64,000 nt of DNA from Candidatus Aenigmatarchaeota archaeon (GTDB lineage: Archaea > Aenigmatarchaeota > Aenigmatarchaeia > QMZP01): assembly GCA_016185435.1 (NCBI GenBank), contig JACPNN010000015.1, positions 62,001-126,000 of the forward strand. The letters run 5' to 3'. Each line of letters starts with the position of its first letter. Position 1 is the first letter of the stretch. This document shows positions 18,941-29,544 of this stretch, in pieces. The notes beneath the pieces are model-generated. The model worked only from the letters and a program-made list of their open reading frames with translations, had not been told where the DNA came from and searched no databases. The translations under genes and the position numbers were made by a program.

Positions 18941-19540
18941 ATGGAAACTTTCAGGCACGAAGGCTTCTACTACCAGCCCCTCGAGGACAGCTACTTGATG
19001 CTTGAGTGTGCGAAAGAGGCCTTGATTGGCATCCTGAAGAAGAAAGGCAGCAAAATCAAAATTCTTGACATGGGCACAGGATCAGGAGTCATAGCGAATG
19101 ATCTTGCTGAATTCTGCGCCAAGAACAGGATAAAGGCCGATATATTCGGAATCGACCTAAACAGGCACGGGATAAGGCACGCCCTTGCTGAAAGGAAGGG
19201 CGAATTCTATGTCTTATCGGATTTGTTTGGCGGGCTGAAAGGCATCTTTGACATCATAGTGTTCAATCCTCCCTACCTTCCAGAGGGGTATGAAGACTTT
19301 GAAGAGGAATACAAGAAGACCGTGATAGGCGGCAGGAAGGGAAATGAGCTGGCATGCGAATTCGTGAGGCAGGCATCCAAGCATATGGATCATGAAACTG
19401 TCTGCCTGCTTCTGGCCAGCAGCCTTTCTGGAAAAAATGAAATAGAGAAGATCTGCAGGAATTGCAGGCTGAAGATGAAGGCTTTCAGGGAAAAAAGCCT
19501 GTTTTTCGAGAAATTGGCAGTATACGAGATCAGAAAATGA
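18941..19540 (+). CDS. HemK/PrmC-like class I methyltransferase
   Basis: 'LDMGTGSGVIANDLA' and 'FNPPYLP'. Confidence 0.88.
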   Translation: METFRHEGFYYQPLEDSYLMLECAKEALIGILKKKGSKIKILDMGTGSGVIANDLAEFCAKNRIKADIFGIDLNRHGIRHALAERKGEFYVLSDLFGGLKGIFDIIVFNPPYLPEGYEDFEEEYKKTVIGGRKGNELACEFVRQASKHMDHETVCLLLASSLSGKNEIEKICRNCRLKMKAFREKSLFFEKLAVYEIRK

Positions 19541-19578
19541 ATTGATTCAAATATTAGCACAGGAAAGAGAATCTAATC

Positions 19579-20952
19579 ATGGATATGGATTCTGCCCTCT
19601 CCAGGGTTCTTCCCAGGATCAGGCCCTCTGAGAAACAGGCAAAAGAGATAGAGGCCATCACAAAAGAAGTCCTGCATGCAGCCAAAGAGGCCGCCGGGAA
19701 AAAAGGCCTGAAGGTGCTGCTTGCTGGAAGCTTTACCAGGAATACCTATATGCTTGATAAAAAAGAGTTTGATCTGTTTGTTCTTTTCCCTGAGAATGCA
19801 TCAAGAGAGGCGCTGGAAAAGGATGGCCTGGGCCTAGGCAAAAAAATAACAGACAAATTGAAGGGAAAATATTCCATAGCGTATGCCGAACACCCGTATG
19901 TCAGGGCAAAAATAAATGATTATCAGGTTGATATAGTGCCCTGTTATGATGTGAAGGATCCTGCAAAAATAAAGTCTGCCGTAGACAGGACGCCATTCCA
20001 TATAAGGTGGCTCCAAAGAAGAATGCACCCGAAGCTTGCTGATGAGGTCAGACTGCTTAAACAGTTCTGCAAGGCCCTGGGCATATACGGCTCGGACGAG
20101 AAGACCAGAGGGTTTTCGGGATATCTCTGCGAGCTTCTTATTGTGAAATACGGATCATTCAGGAATCTTGTGAGAGAAGCCTCGAAATGGGTTCCTGGCG
20201 CGGAAATAGATATAGAAGCGCATGGAAAAAGGAAATTTGAAGGCCATCCCTTGATTGTAATCGATCCTGTCGATCCGAACAGGAATGTGGCCGCTGTGGT
20301 TGAGCCTTACAATTTCATAAAATTTGCGGCTGCCTGCAGGAAATTTTCTGAAAGGCCCTCTCCTGACTTCTTCTTCCCAAGGAAAAAAATCAATTTGAAA
20401 AAACTGGAAAATTCAATGGAAAAAAGGAAGACAAAACTGATGGGAATCACATTCCGGAGGCCGGACATTATAGATGACATCCTTTATCCGCAGCTCAGGA
20501 AAACTGAAAAGAGGCTCAGGAGCATACTTGAGCAGAACGAGTTCAGAATGCTCAATTCAGGCTGCTTTGCCGATGGCAAAAGCTGCCTCATCCTTTTTGA
20601 GATGGAGGTGTGGAGCCTTCCCAATGTCAGGAAGGTTATCGGCCCTGACATCTTTTCGCATATTCATTCTGCCCAGTTCCTGGAGAAATACAAAAAAACA
20701 GGAAGGATACGCATTGAGAATGGAAAGTATGTGGCCGAGACAGGGAGAACGCTTACGTATGCGGAATCCAAGCTAAAGGACAGCCTCTCGAAAAGTCTGC
20801 CTGTCCTGAAGGCCAAGGGAATACCGGGCTATATTGCAGTGTCTGTGGCCAAGGGCTTCAGGATAATTGACGGGAAAGAAGTGATTGGGAAGGCAAGGAA
20901 AGAAGAGGATTTTGCAGCATTCCTCTCCGAATTCTTTGGGAAAGGGATATGA
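19579..20952 (+). CDS. cca: archaeal CCA-adding tRNA nucleotidyltransferase
   Basis: 'AGSFTRNTYMLDKKEFDLFVLFP', 'VDIVPCY', archaeal class I architecture. Confidence 0.92.
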   Translation: MDMDSALSRVLPRIRPSEKQAKEIEAITKEVLHAAKEAAGKKGLKVLLAGSFTRNTYMLDKKEFDLFVLFPENASREALEKDGLGLGKKITDKLKGKYSIAYAEHPYVRAKINDYQVDIVPCYDVKDPAKIKSAVDRTPFHIRWLQRRMHPKLADEVRLLKQFCKALGIYGSDEKTRGFSGYLCELLIVKYGSFRNLVREASKWVPGAEIDIEAHGKRKFEGHPLIVIDPVDPNRNVAAVVEPYNFIKFAAACRKFSERPSPDFFFPRKKINLKKLENSMEKRKTKLMGITFRRPDIIDDILYPQLRKTEKRLRSILEQNEFRMLNSGCFADGKSCLILFEMEVWSLPNVRKVIGPDIFSHIHSAQFLEKYKKTGRIRIENGKYVAETGRTLTYAESKLKDSLSKSLPVLKAKGIPGYIAVSVAKGFRIIDGKEVIGKARKEEDFAAFLSEFFGKGI

Positions 20953-20997
20953 TCTGCCACAGGCTGAAAATATAAGGAGGCGCTGACAACAGAAATT

Positions 20998-21249
20998 ATG
21001 GCCAAGGAAACCGTTGAAAGCATAATCAAGTCGTCCATTGTGATGGCCTTCTCCATAGCCGCTGCCCTGATATGGAAGGATGTCATAATTGATCTAATTG
21101 AGATTTTTGTGCCTGCCAGTGAAGAGATTTTCTACAAGCTTTTTGCGGCTGTTCTGGCTACAGTTTTGGTGATCATAGCCATATATCTTTTCCTCGAGAC
21201 GGAATCAGAGGCTGAGATTATAATGAAGAGCCTGAAGAAGAAAAAATAG
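20998..21249 (+). CDS. small two-TM membrane protein (DUF5654-like)
   Basis: Two hydrophobic segments, basic C-terminus. Confidence 0.6.
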   Translation: MAKETVESIIKSSIVMAFSIAAALIWKDVIIDLIEIFVPASEEIFYKLFAAVLATVLVIIAIYLFLETESEAEIIMKSLKKKK

Positions 21250-21250
21250 G

Positions 21251-21700
21251 CTATCCCTTCTTCCTGAAAAACAGCCAGCTCTTGGGGCTGAATTTTGTTT
21301 TTACCAGGACAAAGATGCCCTTCAGTTTTTCTCCTTTTATTTCGACTATTATCTTCTCAGGCTTTCTGCTGATTATTTTGCATATTCCTTTGTCCCATAT
21401 TTGTACGGCTCCAGCCCCATAATTCCCTTCAGGTATGGAGCCTTCAAAATTGGCGTATTCGATTGGATGGTCTTCGGTTTCTATGGCCAAAAGCCTTCTC
21501 TTCTCAGCCTCTTCAGGATTCTTTGGGACAGCCCAGCTCTTCAGGACACCGCCTTCCTCAAGCCTGAGATCGTAATGGAGCCTTCTGGCGTCATGCTCCT
21601 GGATGACATAGATGGGCCTGCTGAGTTTTGATTTTCTGTATTTCCCGACTATCTTTTCGCAGAAATCCCGGCTGAGCTCTGATTCTGTCTCCTCTTTCAT
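21251..21700 (-). CDS. DNA ligase D 3'-phosphoesterase-domain protein
   Basis: 'YVIQEHDARRLHYDLRLEEGGVLKSWAVPK', 'YGAGAVQIWDKG'. Confidence 0.9.
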   Translation of the reverse strand: MKEETESELSRDFCEKIVGKYRKSKLSRPIYVIQEHDARRLHYDLRLEEGGVLKSWAVPKNPEEAEKRRLLAIETEDHPIEYANFEGSIPEGNYGAGAVQIWDKGICKIISRKPEKIIVEIKGEKLKGIFVLVKTKFSPKSWLFFRKKG

Positions 21701-21890
21701 GATGATAATTCTTATCAGCCTGAGTAAAAAGCATGATCTCCACAGAGAATGCAAACAGAAGTGATAGTGAGGAGGGGATGGCAAGCCTTTATAGGAACAT
21801 GCCAGCATCCCTCAAAGATGTGTTGGAACTGGGATTTAAAAAGATATCGCTCGATTTGATATAACTACTGATAAATGATAAATCTTGATA

Positions 21891-22637
21891 TTAAAGCTCA
21901 ACATAATCCATTGAATTGGGCATCAGCACCTCAATCCCTTCAGGCCTGGCGATCCTTAGCAGATCCTCCTTCTTCCTTGCAAGCTCCCGATTTATATGGA
22001 CAAGGGCAAGTTTCCTCACGCCTATCGAACTTGCCATGGATATCACATCTGAGATGCTTGAATGCCCTTCAACGTGGCCGCTTGCAAGATATGCCTCATG
22101 GATCAGCATGTCTGCATTCCTGTATAAGCTTGCTGTCTCCTCGGTTATGGCTCCGTCAGAGCTGTAGCAAAGGCTTTTGCTGCCCATGTCAATTCTGATT
22201 GCTGTGACATTCACCGGATGCCTTGGCCTTGCAAAGGAGAGTTTCAGATCTGCAAATTGCAAGGGCCTGGAGGCTGCAGCTTCAAGGTATCCTATGCCGA
22301 ACTTGCCCCTGATTTTTTTCAGGGAGCCCCTGTAGCCTAGTTCAATCATATCCTCTATGTATTTTTTCATCTCTGGCTGGCATATCAGGGCTAGGGGCTT
22401 CTTCCTATCCTCTGAGCACATGCGCATGAGGACTGCTGGAAGGCCGAATGTGTGGTCGGCATGGCTGTGGCTCAGGAAAATTGCATCAAGATATTCAGGG
22501 TTGCTGTTATATTTCCACAGCTCTGGGGGGATGGAATAGCCGCAGTCGAGGAGGATGTTTGCCGAGGATTCGACTAGTATGGAAGTGTTCGGGATGGAGT
22601 CAAAGGCTTCTCCTACCCCTAGGAAAATGACTTTCAT
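21891..22637 (-). CDS. metallo-beta-lactamase fold hydrolase (RNase Z-like)
   Basis: 'FLSHSHADHTFGLP', 'LIHEAYL', 'HSSISD'. Confidence 0.88.
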   Translation of the reverse strand: MKVIFLGVGEAFDSIPNTSILVESSANILLDCGYSIPPELWKYNSNPEYLDAIFLSHSHADHTFGLPAVLMRMCSEDRKKPLALICQPEMKKYIEDMIELGYRGSLKKIRGKFGIGYLEAAASRPLQFADLKLSFARPRHPVNVTAIRIDMGSKSLCYSSDGAITEETASLYRNADMLIHEAYLASGHVEGHSSISDVISMASSIGVRKLALVHINRELARKKEDLLRIARPEGIEVLMPNSMDYVEL

Positions 22638-22676
22638 AATAGAAAGATGTTGATATGTAATAAATTACTGACTGAA

Positions 22677-23105
22677 TTACGGATTGTTTAGCCTATACTT
22701 AAGCATAGGATACGCCTCCGTAATCCTCAAATAAAACCCGAAAGGATCCTCGACCCTGAAATCATATGCCTTCCACTTCCTTTTCCTTAAGGGCTGGACT
22801 ACCTTTACTTTATTTTTTATTTTCTCATAGAATTTTTGTACATTTTTCACCTGGATGATTATCTCAACAGCATAACCCCGTTTCGTTTCCTTCGGGAAAT
22901 TCCTGAAATAGTTCTGATTGCAAACCTTCCCGCTTCCGCCATAGAAATTCAGTATGCTTTGGCCTCTCTTCATGACAAGGTAGTCCTTTTCCCTCCTTGC
23001 AATTCTGAAGCCGAGAATTTTGTAGAATTCCATAGCCTTTCTGAAGTCGGGAACATGGAGCTCGATGAAGATGTCTGTCAAATCCTTTCTGGTTTTTTCC
23101 ATCAC
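22677..23105 (-). CDS. VOC-family protein
   Basis: 'VPDFRKAMEFYKILGFRIARRE...FRVEDPFGFYLRI'. Confidence 0.7.
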   Translation of the reverse strand: MMEKTRKDLTDIFIELHVPDFRKAMEFYKILGFRIARREKDYLVMKRGQSILNFYGGSGKVCNQNYFRNFPKETKRGYAVEIIIQVKNVQKFYEKIKNKVKVVQPLRKRKWKAYDFRVEDPFGFYLRITEAYPMLKYRLNNP

Positions 23106-23403
23106 TATCTATTCTCAAGATTGTTTTTATAAAGAAAGTGAAACAATTTTTTCCACCAGAAACCATGGATGGCTGGAGTGGAAATGTGGCTTCTCTGTAT
23201 CTGTTTCCTGTCTAAAACAGTGTTATTTTCCTGTGTTTATATCCATATAGATTTATATATACCTTGGTGAAAGATTAAATATACACCTTCTAACGGGCAA
23301 CTCCCAAATATTTTCCAACTGGTTGCTTCAGGAAGGGACGGCCAAAGACGTCATGCCACATCAGCATGGCTCAGCTTGGCCTTATAAGTGAGGAGGGAAA
23401 AAT

Positions 23404-24489
23404 ATGGCAGGCATGGAGAGTTTGCTGGAAACGGCGTTCGAGAAGGGCTCTCAACCAACGCAGGACGAGTTCGATATCAACGTGAAGGATGCGAGGATAG
23501 TGGTTGTCGGGTGCGGAGGAGCTGGAAACAATGCCGTCACAAGGCTGACAGAGATGGGCATCAGGGGAGCAAGCACCGTCATCCTCAATACAGATGTCAA
23601 GCACCTTCAGATCAGCAAGGCCGACAAGAAGCTGCTTATCGGGAAAGAGCTCACCAGAGGACTGGGAGCAGGAGGTTTCCCTGACATAGGAAGGAAGGCT
23701 GCAGAGGAAAGCATCAATGATATAAAGAAGGTCCTCGAAGGCGTCGACATGGTTTTCGTGGTCTCAGGCCTTGGAGGAGGGACAGGCACAGGCTCTGCAC
23801 CAGTAGTGGCGAGAGCGGCAAGGGAATGCGGCGCAATAACAATAGGCTTCGTCACCATGCCCTTCAAGATAGAAGGGAGCAGGATGGGGAAGGCTGAAGA
23901 CGGCCTCTACAACATGAGAAGGTTTGCCGACACAGTTATAGTAATAGAAAACGACAGGCTTCTCAGGGTTGCAGGGAATCTTCCATTGCAGCAGGCCTTT
24001 GCAGTAGCGGACAGCCTTGTATCGACAATCATCAAGGGCATAACAGAGACAATAGCCACCCCAAGCCTTGTCAACCTGGACTATGCAGATGTCAAGGCGA
24101 TAATGCATTCAGGAGGCGTGGCTGCTGTAGGGTATGGCGAGAGCAATGCGAGCAACAGGGCTGAAGACGCAGTGCTGAAGGCACTTGCTACGCCCTTGCT
24201 GGATGTCAGTTATGAGGGAGGCAGGGGAGCGCTGATCCACATAACAGGCGGAGAGGACATGAAGCTTGATGAGGTCAATCTTATCGGCGAGCATGTCAGC
24301 AGGCAGCTTGATCCTGAGGCACAGGTGATATGGGGAGCACGCATAGACCCTGCATTCAAAGGAAAAATGCGATGCATAACCATCGTCACAGGGGTAAAGA
24401 GCCCATACATCCTTGGAACGCTGGATTCAGAGACAAGGCAGAAGGACGAGCTTCTTGAGAGGAGCCTGGGAATAAGGCTTGTAGCTTAA
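23404..24489 (+). CDS. ftsZ: cell division protein FtsZ
   Basis: '[15 protein letters not shown]', '[13 protein letters not shown]'. Confidence 0.97.
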   Translation: MAGMESLLETAFEKGSQPTQDEFDINVKDARIVVVGCGGAGNNAVTRLTEMGIRGASTVILNTDVKHLQISKADKKLLIGKELTRGLGAGGFPDIGRKAAEESINDIKKVLEGVDMVFVVSGLGGGTGTGSAPVVARAARECGAITIGFVTMPFKIEGSRMGKAEDGLYNMRRFADTVIVIENDRLLRVAGNLPLQQAFAVADSLVSTIIKGITETIATPSLVNLDYADVKAIMHSGGVAAVGYGESNASNRAEDAVLKALATPLLDVSYEGGRGALIHITGGEDMKLDEVNLIGEHVSRQLDPEAQVIWGARIDPAFKGKMRCITIVTGVKSPYILGTLDSETRQKDELLERSLGIRLVA

Positions 24490-24593
24490 GGTTAAAGGCG
24501 GCCAAAGGGTCGCCTTTCATTATTGTTTTTTTGTTTTTGCATTTGTTCTCGCATCATACGAAAATATAAGCAAGAAAAGAGAAATATACACTA

Positions 24594-24794
24594 ATGAAGA
24601 AATCACCGAATGAAGGCATCTATAAAAAATATTTTTACAATAAGAATCAGCAGGCATCCATACTTTTGGCTATTCTTGCCATTATCCTCTTTCTTCTCGG
24701 CCATACCATCCTTGCTATTATCTCAGGCATACTGATGGTCATTTTTGAGTACAGGGCCAACAAGGATATGAAAAAGGCCTTAAAGAGATCATAG
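24594..24794 (+). CDS. small membrane protein
   Basis: Two hydrophobic segments. Confidence 0.5.
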   Translation: MKKSPNEGIYKKYFYNKNQQASILLAILAIILFLLGHTILAIISGILMVIFEYRANKDMKKALKRS

Positions 24795-24867
24795 CAACAT
24801 CTTTTGCCGCTTATTTTTGGCAATCCCTTTCTGAACCAATTTAATTGCATGAATAGAATATTATAAC

Positions 24868-25323
24868 ATGCCCCGGCAAATGCAGGCAGGCAAGGCAAGC
24901 GTAGCAGGCATCATAAGGTCTCTCTTTTCCCTGATACGGAAAAGGCAAGAAGAAAGGCCTTCAGCACAGCCTGCTGAAAAGAAAAGGCGCAAAAGGCATG
25001 GCCCATGGAAGACTGATAAAAGCAAATCAGGGGACAAGCCCGCAAAGCAAAGAGACGGAACGGCAGAAGAAAAGCAGCAGGCTGACAAGCCGGTTTTTCT
25101 CGAGACCAATATTGACAAGCTCTATTCCCTGATAAAGGAAAAGAAATCAATAAGCATAGACGATGCCGCAAAAAAGTTCGGTTTGACAGAACATATAATT
25201 GAGGAATGGTGCCGCATGCTGGAGGAGCACGGCATGATAGAGCTGCATTATCCTGCCTTCGGGAAGCCTGAGATTAGGATAAGGAAAAGTGAAAGGAAAT
25301 ACGTATCCTCCCACGTTGCATGA
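24868..25323 (+). CDS. winged-helix-domain protein, low-complexity basic N-terminus
   Basis: 'SIDDAAKKFGLTEHIIEEWCRMLEEHGMIELHY'. Confidence 0.6.
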   Translation: MPRQMQAGKASVAGIIRSLFSLIRKRQEERPSAQPAEKKRRKRHGPWKTDKSKSGDKPAKQRDGTAEEKQQADKPVFLETNIDKLYSLIKEKKSISIDDAAKKFGLTEHIIEEWCRMLEEHGMIELHYPAFGKPEIRIRKSERKYVSSHVA

Positions 25324-25364
25324 GTATGATCGCAAACACAAAATCAAATAAAACAGGCAATTGC

Positions 25365-26588
25365 CTATGGCTCCATCAATTCGCTGAGGTTGTATCTTGC
25401 CGCGCTGGCGTTGTCAAGCCTCAGCCATGCCTGCATGCCTCTGACCGCTTTTCCAGGATAAGAGGCTGGCGAAAAGTAAAGATGGTCCAGCATGCTTTTT
25501 TCTGTCTCCGCTGGCAGGCCAAGGGTCTGAAGCTCGGGAAGGTTTATGAAGGATTCGATTCCATTGGTGCTCTGGTTTGTCACATTGTTCTCCAGCCTCC
25601 TTAGGAAGCTCATTCCTCTGTTTGGCCAGCCAAAGTAAAGGCCGCTGTCAACTGCTTCTCTAACGGGAAGGTGCCATGCTGACCCTGTCTTGTTGTCCAG
25701 ATAGAGCTGGGAATAATTGGCCAGCTGGAGGGTTGAAGTGACTATGCTGACCGCATTGGCGGCATTCCTGATGTGGCAGCCGACAGCAGGGGCATCGCCG
25801 GTTTCAGAAAGGACGCCTGCGAAGCCTGACAGGCCGGAGGCATTGTAAATCACAAGTATGCTGCTCCCGTTTGCCTTGCTGGCATTGAACTCCATTATGC
25901 CCGAGCAGCTTGCCCCTGAAGGGGTTCCTGTGGCGAGCTTCCTTGCCGCATAGCCTTTCTGGTATTTCTTCACCAGCCTCTTTGAATAGCCGTTTGTTTT
26001 GAGGGGATAAAGCGGGTCTTCAAAGTTCTCGAGAGAGATATTGACAAGACTTGCCCCATTCCTTGAAAAGCGGATTCTTCCTGTCACGTCTGATACATTG
26101 ATGCTGAGCTGCAAAGAGAAGTTCATGCTGAAAGGGTCGGAAAGGCCAGGCGACAGGCTGCTGTAAGACAGGGATTTCTGGAGGCTGACTGTCACGCCAA
26201 GAATTTTTGTTCTCCAGTCATCAAGGGTGTTGTTTTCCATGATATAATTGTCCGCAGATTTTAACGTGCCGTTAAGCATGAGCTCCATGATGGATGAAAC
26301 TGAATTATTAAGTCCTTCGCCATGTGTGATGACATTGTTGACCGAGGCCAGTATGGCCCTTTTGCCCCCTATTTCTATTGCCCTGTCAAAATCCTCTTCC
26401 ATTGATTTGGACAGCTCCCCAACCTGGTCTGCCACTATCTTTTCTATGCTGCCGGCGCTCTGCTCCTGGACTGACGCGAGGAAGACGGATGCGAAGAGGA
26501 TGACAGGTATTGAAAGGAAGGCGGCTATTATCGAGTAGACCTGGCCATCCTTTCCGTTTGCCGGCTTCCGGCTTCTGTATTTTTCCAT
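25365..26588 (-). CDS. membrane-anchored extracellular protein
   Basis: N-terminal TM, Asn/Ser-rich; adjacent to similar surface gene. Confidence 0.6.
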   Translation of the reverse strand: MEKYRSRKPANGKDGQVYSIIAAFLSIPVILFASVFLASVQEQSAGSIEKIVADQVGELSKSMEEDFDRAIEIGGKRAILASVNNVITHGEGLNNSVSSIMELMLNGTLKSADNYIMENNTLDDWRTKILGVTVSLQKSLSYSSLSPGLSDPFSMNFSLQLSINVSDVTGRIRFSRNGASLVNISLENFEDPLYPLKTNGYSKRLVKKYQKGYAARKLATGTPSGASCSGIMEFNASKANGSSILVIYNASGLSGFAGVLSETGDAPAVGCHIRNAANAVSIVTSTLQLANYSQLYLDNKTGSAWHLPVREAVDSGLYFGWPNRGMSFLRRLENNVTNQSTNGIESFINLPELQTLGLPAETEKSMLDHLYFSPASYPGKAVRGMQAWLRLDNASAARYNLSELMEP

Positions 26589-28444
26589 CAGCTGAACACC
26601 CTGATTTCGAGTTTTGCAGGCCCCCAGAGGGTAGGGATGCCTTCTATGCTCTGGTTCTCAAGCTTGACGTTCGTGGCTGTCGCGAATGGCCCGAGCTCAA
26701 GCTTTAGACGCGATTCGGCGTCATCCTTAGCCGCCGTGAAGTTGGGGAAAACACTGCTGTAGCCCACAGCTGATTTGAGGAAGGCTGTCTTTTCCCCCAG
26801 GCTTACGCCAGGGTCAACGCCATACCCATAGGTGAAATTCAGCTCAAACTTGTTGTAGCCCAGGTTCAGCACTCCCTGAGTGATATTGGATGAATATCCG
26901 AATCTTGCGAACTCTATCACCAAAGGGTCTGAGCTTGCATTTGAGGGATCGTGGTTGTATAGAATGATGCCGTTGGCTTTGGCCCTTTGCAGCGGATTTG
27001 TGCCTGTCCTGAAGAGCCATGCAAGCTGCCACACTGCTGACAAAGGCGTAGCATTCCCCTGGAATGTGACGTTCCATCTGACATAGCGCTTGAAGGAGCT
27101 GTATCCGGGATCAGGATCGCTGGATGCCTCAACTATCACAGGGGAAGAGACATCGATGTAGGAGAATGGCAGGGAGGAGGTGTATTTGGCTTCAACATAG
27201 CTGCTGTTCAGGATTCTCCTCCCGTATCCGAGGTTTTCCAGAGAGCTGTAGGGGTCGACTTCAGCGACAAACCAGAAGAACCTGCTGTTCAGCTGGCTGT
27301 AGCTTGTTTTTGTCTCCACAATCGGCCTTATCTCGCTGTCCGACCATGAGACGGTTCCGTTTGAGGGTATTTTCCTGCTGATCTGGGTCTCGCTGCCCTT
27401 CCAGCCGAACTTTAATGTGACATTCTTGACTTGTGTTGATTTGGTGAGGTTCATGAAAACAGACAGGGAGGAGATATTTCCATTGATGAAGACTGGCTTC
27501 TTGTAGAGGATTGACGCATTGCTTCTAACGCCTTCGAAATAGAATTTCTCTGTGTGCGGCCTTGACTGGAAGTCTGAGGTGGTGTAATTGATAATCCAGT
27601 GTGTGGAGCCGTCGTCGCCTGCCTCATAGCCTCCGGAGCCGAATCTCCCTTCAAGCACGATGGTATTCAGCCCTGGGCGGAGCTGGGCTGTTATATTGTC
27701 CAGCCTCTTGTTCCCTGTTCCTGCTGTATAGAACTTGCCATTGATATAGACCTTGAACAGGTTGTCCGTCCAGCTGGTCTGGACGAAGCCTGATGCTGAG
27801 GTGATGTTGGCGTCTGATGGTATGTCAATGTAATATGTGATGTTAACAATGTTATTGTTGTTCCCTCCGCTGGGTTTCCTCACGCTGCTTGATACCACAT
27901 CTCCCATGACTATCAGCGTCGTGTTCTTCCTTATGTTCAGGGCAAAGGCTCTGGCGACATATCCTGACACAGGCCTGCCCCTTGCGACGCCTGACACGAT
28001 TGCGTTAATCTTTGAGACATAGCTCGAATTTGCGCTCCTGTTGTGAAGCACATCGTTGTCCATCAGTATCTCATAGCCGTATCGCGTGCCGTTCAGCAGG
28101 CTGTCAGCCACTTCCTTTGTGATATTGGTCGCATGAGATATGTTGCCTTCTGCCCAGAAAGAGCCTATGATGTCAAGCAGGCTCTTGTCCATGTCATCCT
28201 GGGTTATAAGCCCCTGGGAGATGTGCTGCCTGATGGAATTCAGATTCTGCGCATCAGAGACAGTTGTCTTCTTTATTATATTGAGGATGTCCTTCCCCAC
28301 GTAATAGTGCCTCTCGTATGCGAGCTCGGGATTGGTTCCGGTTATCTGTATGGTCGCTACAAAGGCCGCCAGAAACAGCAGTATGCCTATCGCTACCAGA
28401 CTGTCGAGGCTGAGTATGAAGCCCTTGAATGCAGAATTCTTCAT
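26588..28444 (-). CDS. large N-anchored surface protein, pilus-locus associated
   Basis: N-terminal TM 'DSLVAIGILLFLAAFVATIQ', extracellular composition. Confidence 0.6.
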   Translation of the reverse strand: MKNSAFKGFILSLDSLVAIGILLFLAAFVATIQITGTNPELAYERHYYVGKDILNIIKKTTVSDAQNLNSIRQHISQGLITQDDMDKSLLDIIGSFWAEGNISHATNITKEVADSLLNGTRYGYEILMDNDVLHNRSANSSYVSKINAIVSGVARGRPVSGYVARAFALNIRKNTTLIVMGDVVSSSVRKPSGGNNNNIVNITYYIDIPSDANITSASGFVQTSWTDNLFKVYINGKFYTAGTGNKRLDNITAQLRPGLNTIVLEGRFGSGGYEAGDDGSTHWIINYTTSDFQSRPHTEKFYFEGVRSNASILYKKPVFINGNISSLSVFMNLTKSTQVKNVTLKFGWKGSETQISRKIPSNGTVSWSDSEIRPIVETKTSYSQLNSRFFWFVAEVDPYSSLENLGYGRRILNSSYVEAKYTSSLPFSYIDVSSPVIVEASSDPDPGYSSFKRYVRWNVTFQGNATPLSAVWQLAWLFRTGTNPLQRAKANGIILYNHDPSNASSDPLVIEFARFGYSSNITQGVLNLGYNKFELNFTYGYGVDPGVSLGEKTAFLKSAVGYSSVFPNFTAAKDDAESRLKLELGPFATATNVKLENQSIEGIPTLWGPAKLEIRVFS

Positions 28445-28523
28445 TCATTATAGATTAAAAAAGGTAGCTAATATGGATTCATAAGGGGAAAGAGCCTTAT
28501 ATCACACCGGCCAAATACATAAT

Positions 28524-28910
28524 ATGCGCAAAATGCAGGCTGCAATGGAGTTCATGGTTATCCTTGGCGCATTCGTGTTCCTTCTGGCAGCTTCCATTCA
28601 TGTGAGCATGCAGAAGACAAGGGAGGTGGAGCAGGCATCTGATGACCTGGAAGCTGGCAGGATTCTTGAGATGGCTTCATCAAAACTGAACACGGCCCTT
28701 CTGGAAGGGGATGGGTTCAGCGCTAACCTGACTTTGCCGGAAAAGATGAGGGGGAAAGGGTATTCGATAAATATCTCGAATGGCGTGCTGTATATTTCTC
28801 TTCCGGGGAATACATACCCCACAAGACTCCTGACAAGCAACATCACAGGCTCCCTGAGGAAGGGGGAGAACATGATTTCCAACAGGAACGGCGGGCTGTA
28901 TATATCGTGA
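28524..28910 (+). CDS. class III signal peptide (archaeal pilin-like) protein
   Basis: 'MRKMQAAMEFMVILGAFVFLLAASIHV'. Confidence 0.75.
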   Translation: MRKMQAAMEFMVILGAFVFLLAASIHVSMQKTREVEQASDDLEAGRILEMASSKLNTALLEGDGFSANLTLPEKMRGKGYSINISNGVLYISLPGNTYPTRLLTSNITGSLRKGENMISNRNGGLYIS

Positions 28911-29051
28911 GCTGGCGCATGACATTCACAAGACTCGAAGCCTGTGCAGCTTGTCAACGGGAGCCACAGGAACGCCTGCTTCTTTGGCGCAGTGTCAGAG
29001 AGCGAGAGCCACTGCTGGGAGGCTGAATGAAGCGTAAAAGTCAGCAGGCTT

Positions 29052-29300
29052 CTATATCTCAAACTCAGCCAGGCCAAGCTTCACCTTTATCCTGAATCCC
29101 GCCTTCTTGAGGGCTGCGATGCTATTCATGCCATCGCCCGCGAGCTGCAAAGCAGCTTCAGCTGCGAAAGAGGCGTCTTTTATGTCAACCTTTATGTCCT
29201 TGCCTGACATCTCGGCATTGAGGGCATTCCTGCCGTCAATATCAAGCTGTAGAGAGGCCTTCCCGGACTCAAGGCAGGACAGAAGCTTTTCGGCAAGCAT
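29052..29300 (-). CDS. hypothetical protein
   Basis: 82-aa ORF. Confidence 0.4.
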   Translation of the reverse strand: MLAEKLLSCLESGKASLQLDIDGRNALNAEMSGKDIKVDIKDASFAAEAALQLAGDGMNSIAALKKAGFRIKVKLGLAEFEI

Positions 29301-29544
29301 AAGTTTCAGTTTATTTCCGATCAGTCTTTCTTCTCAAGGGGGAGAAAAGTGACTTCAAGGTTGCCGTCAACCCTCACCTTGCTTTTCCCTATACGGAACT
29401 GCATCCCGTCGAGGCTGAGGCTGGCTTTTCCCTGCCTCCTCTCAAGGAGCTTTGCCACTGACTCCAGAAAATCCGGGTACTGGCTGATCCTGGCTTTCAT
29501 AGACCATTAATATTGGGCAAAGGCATATTAAATATTGAGAGCAG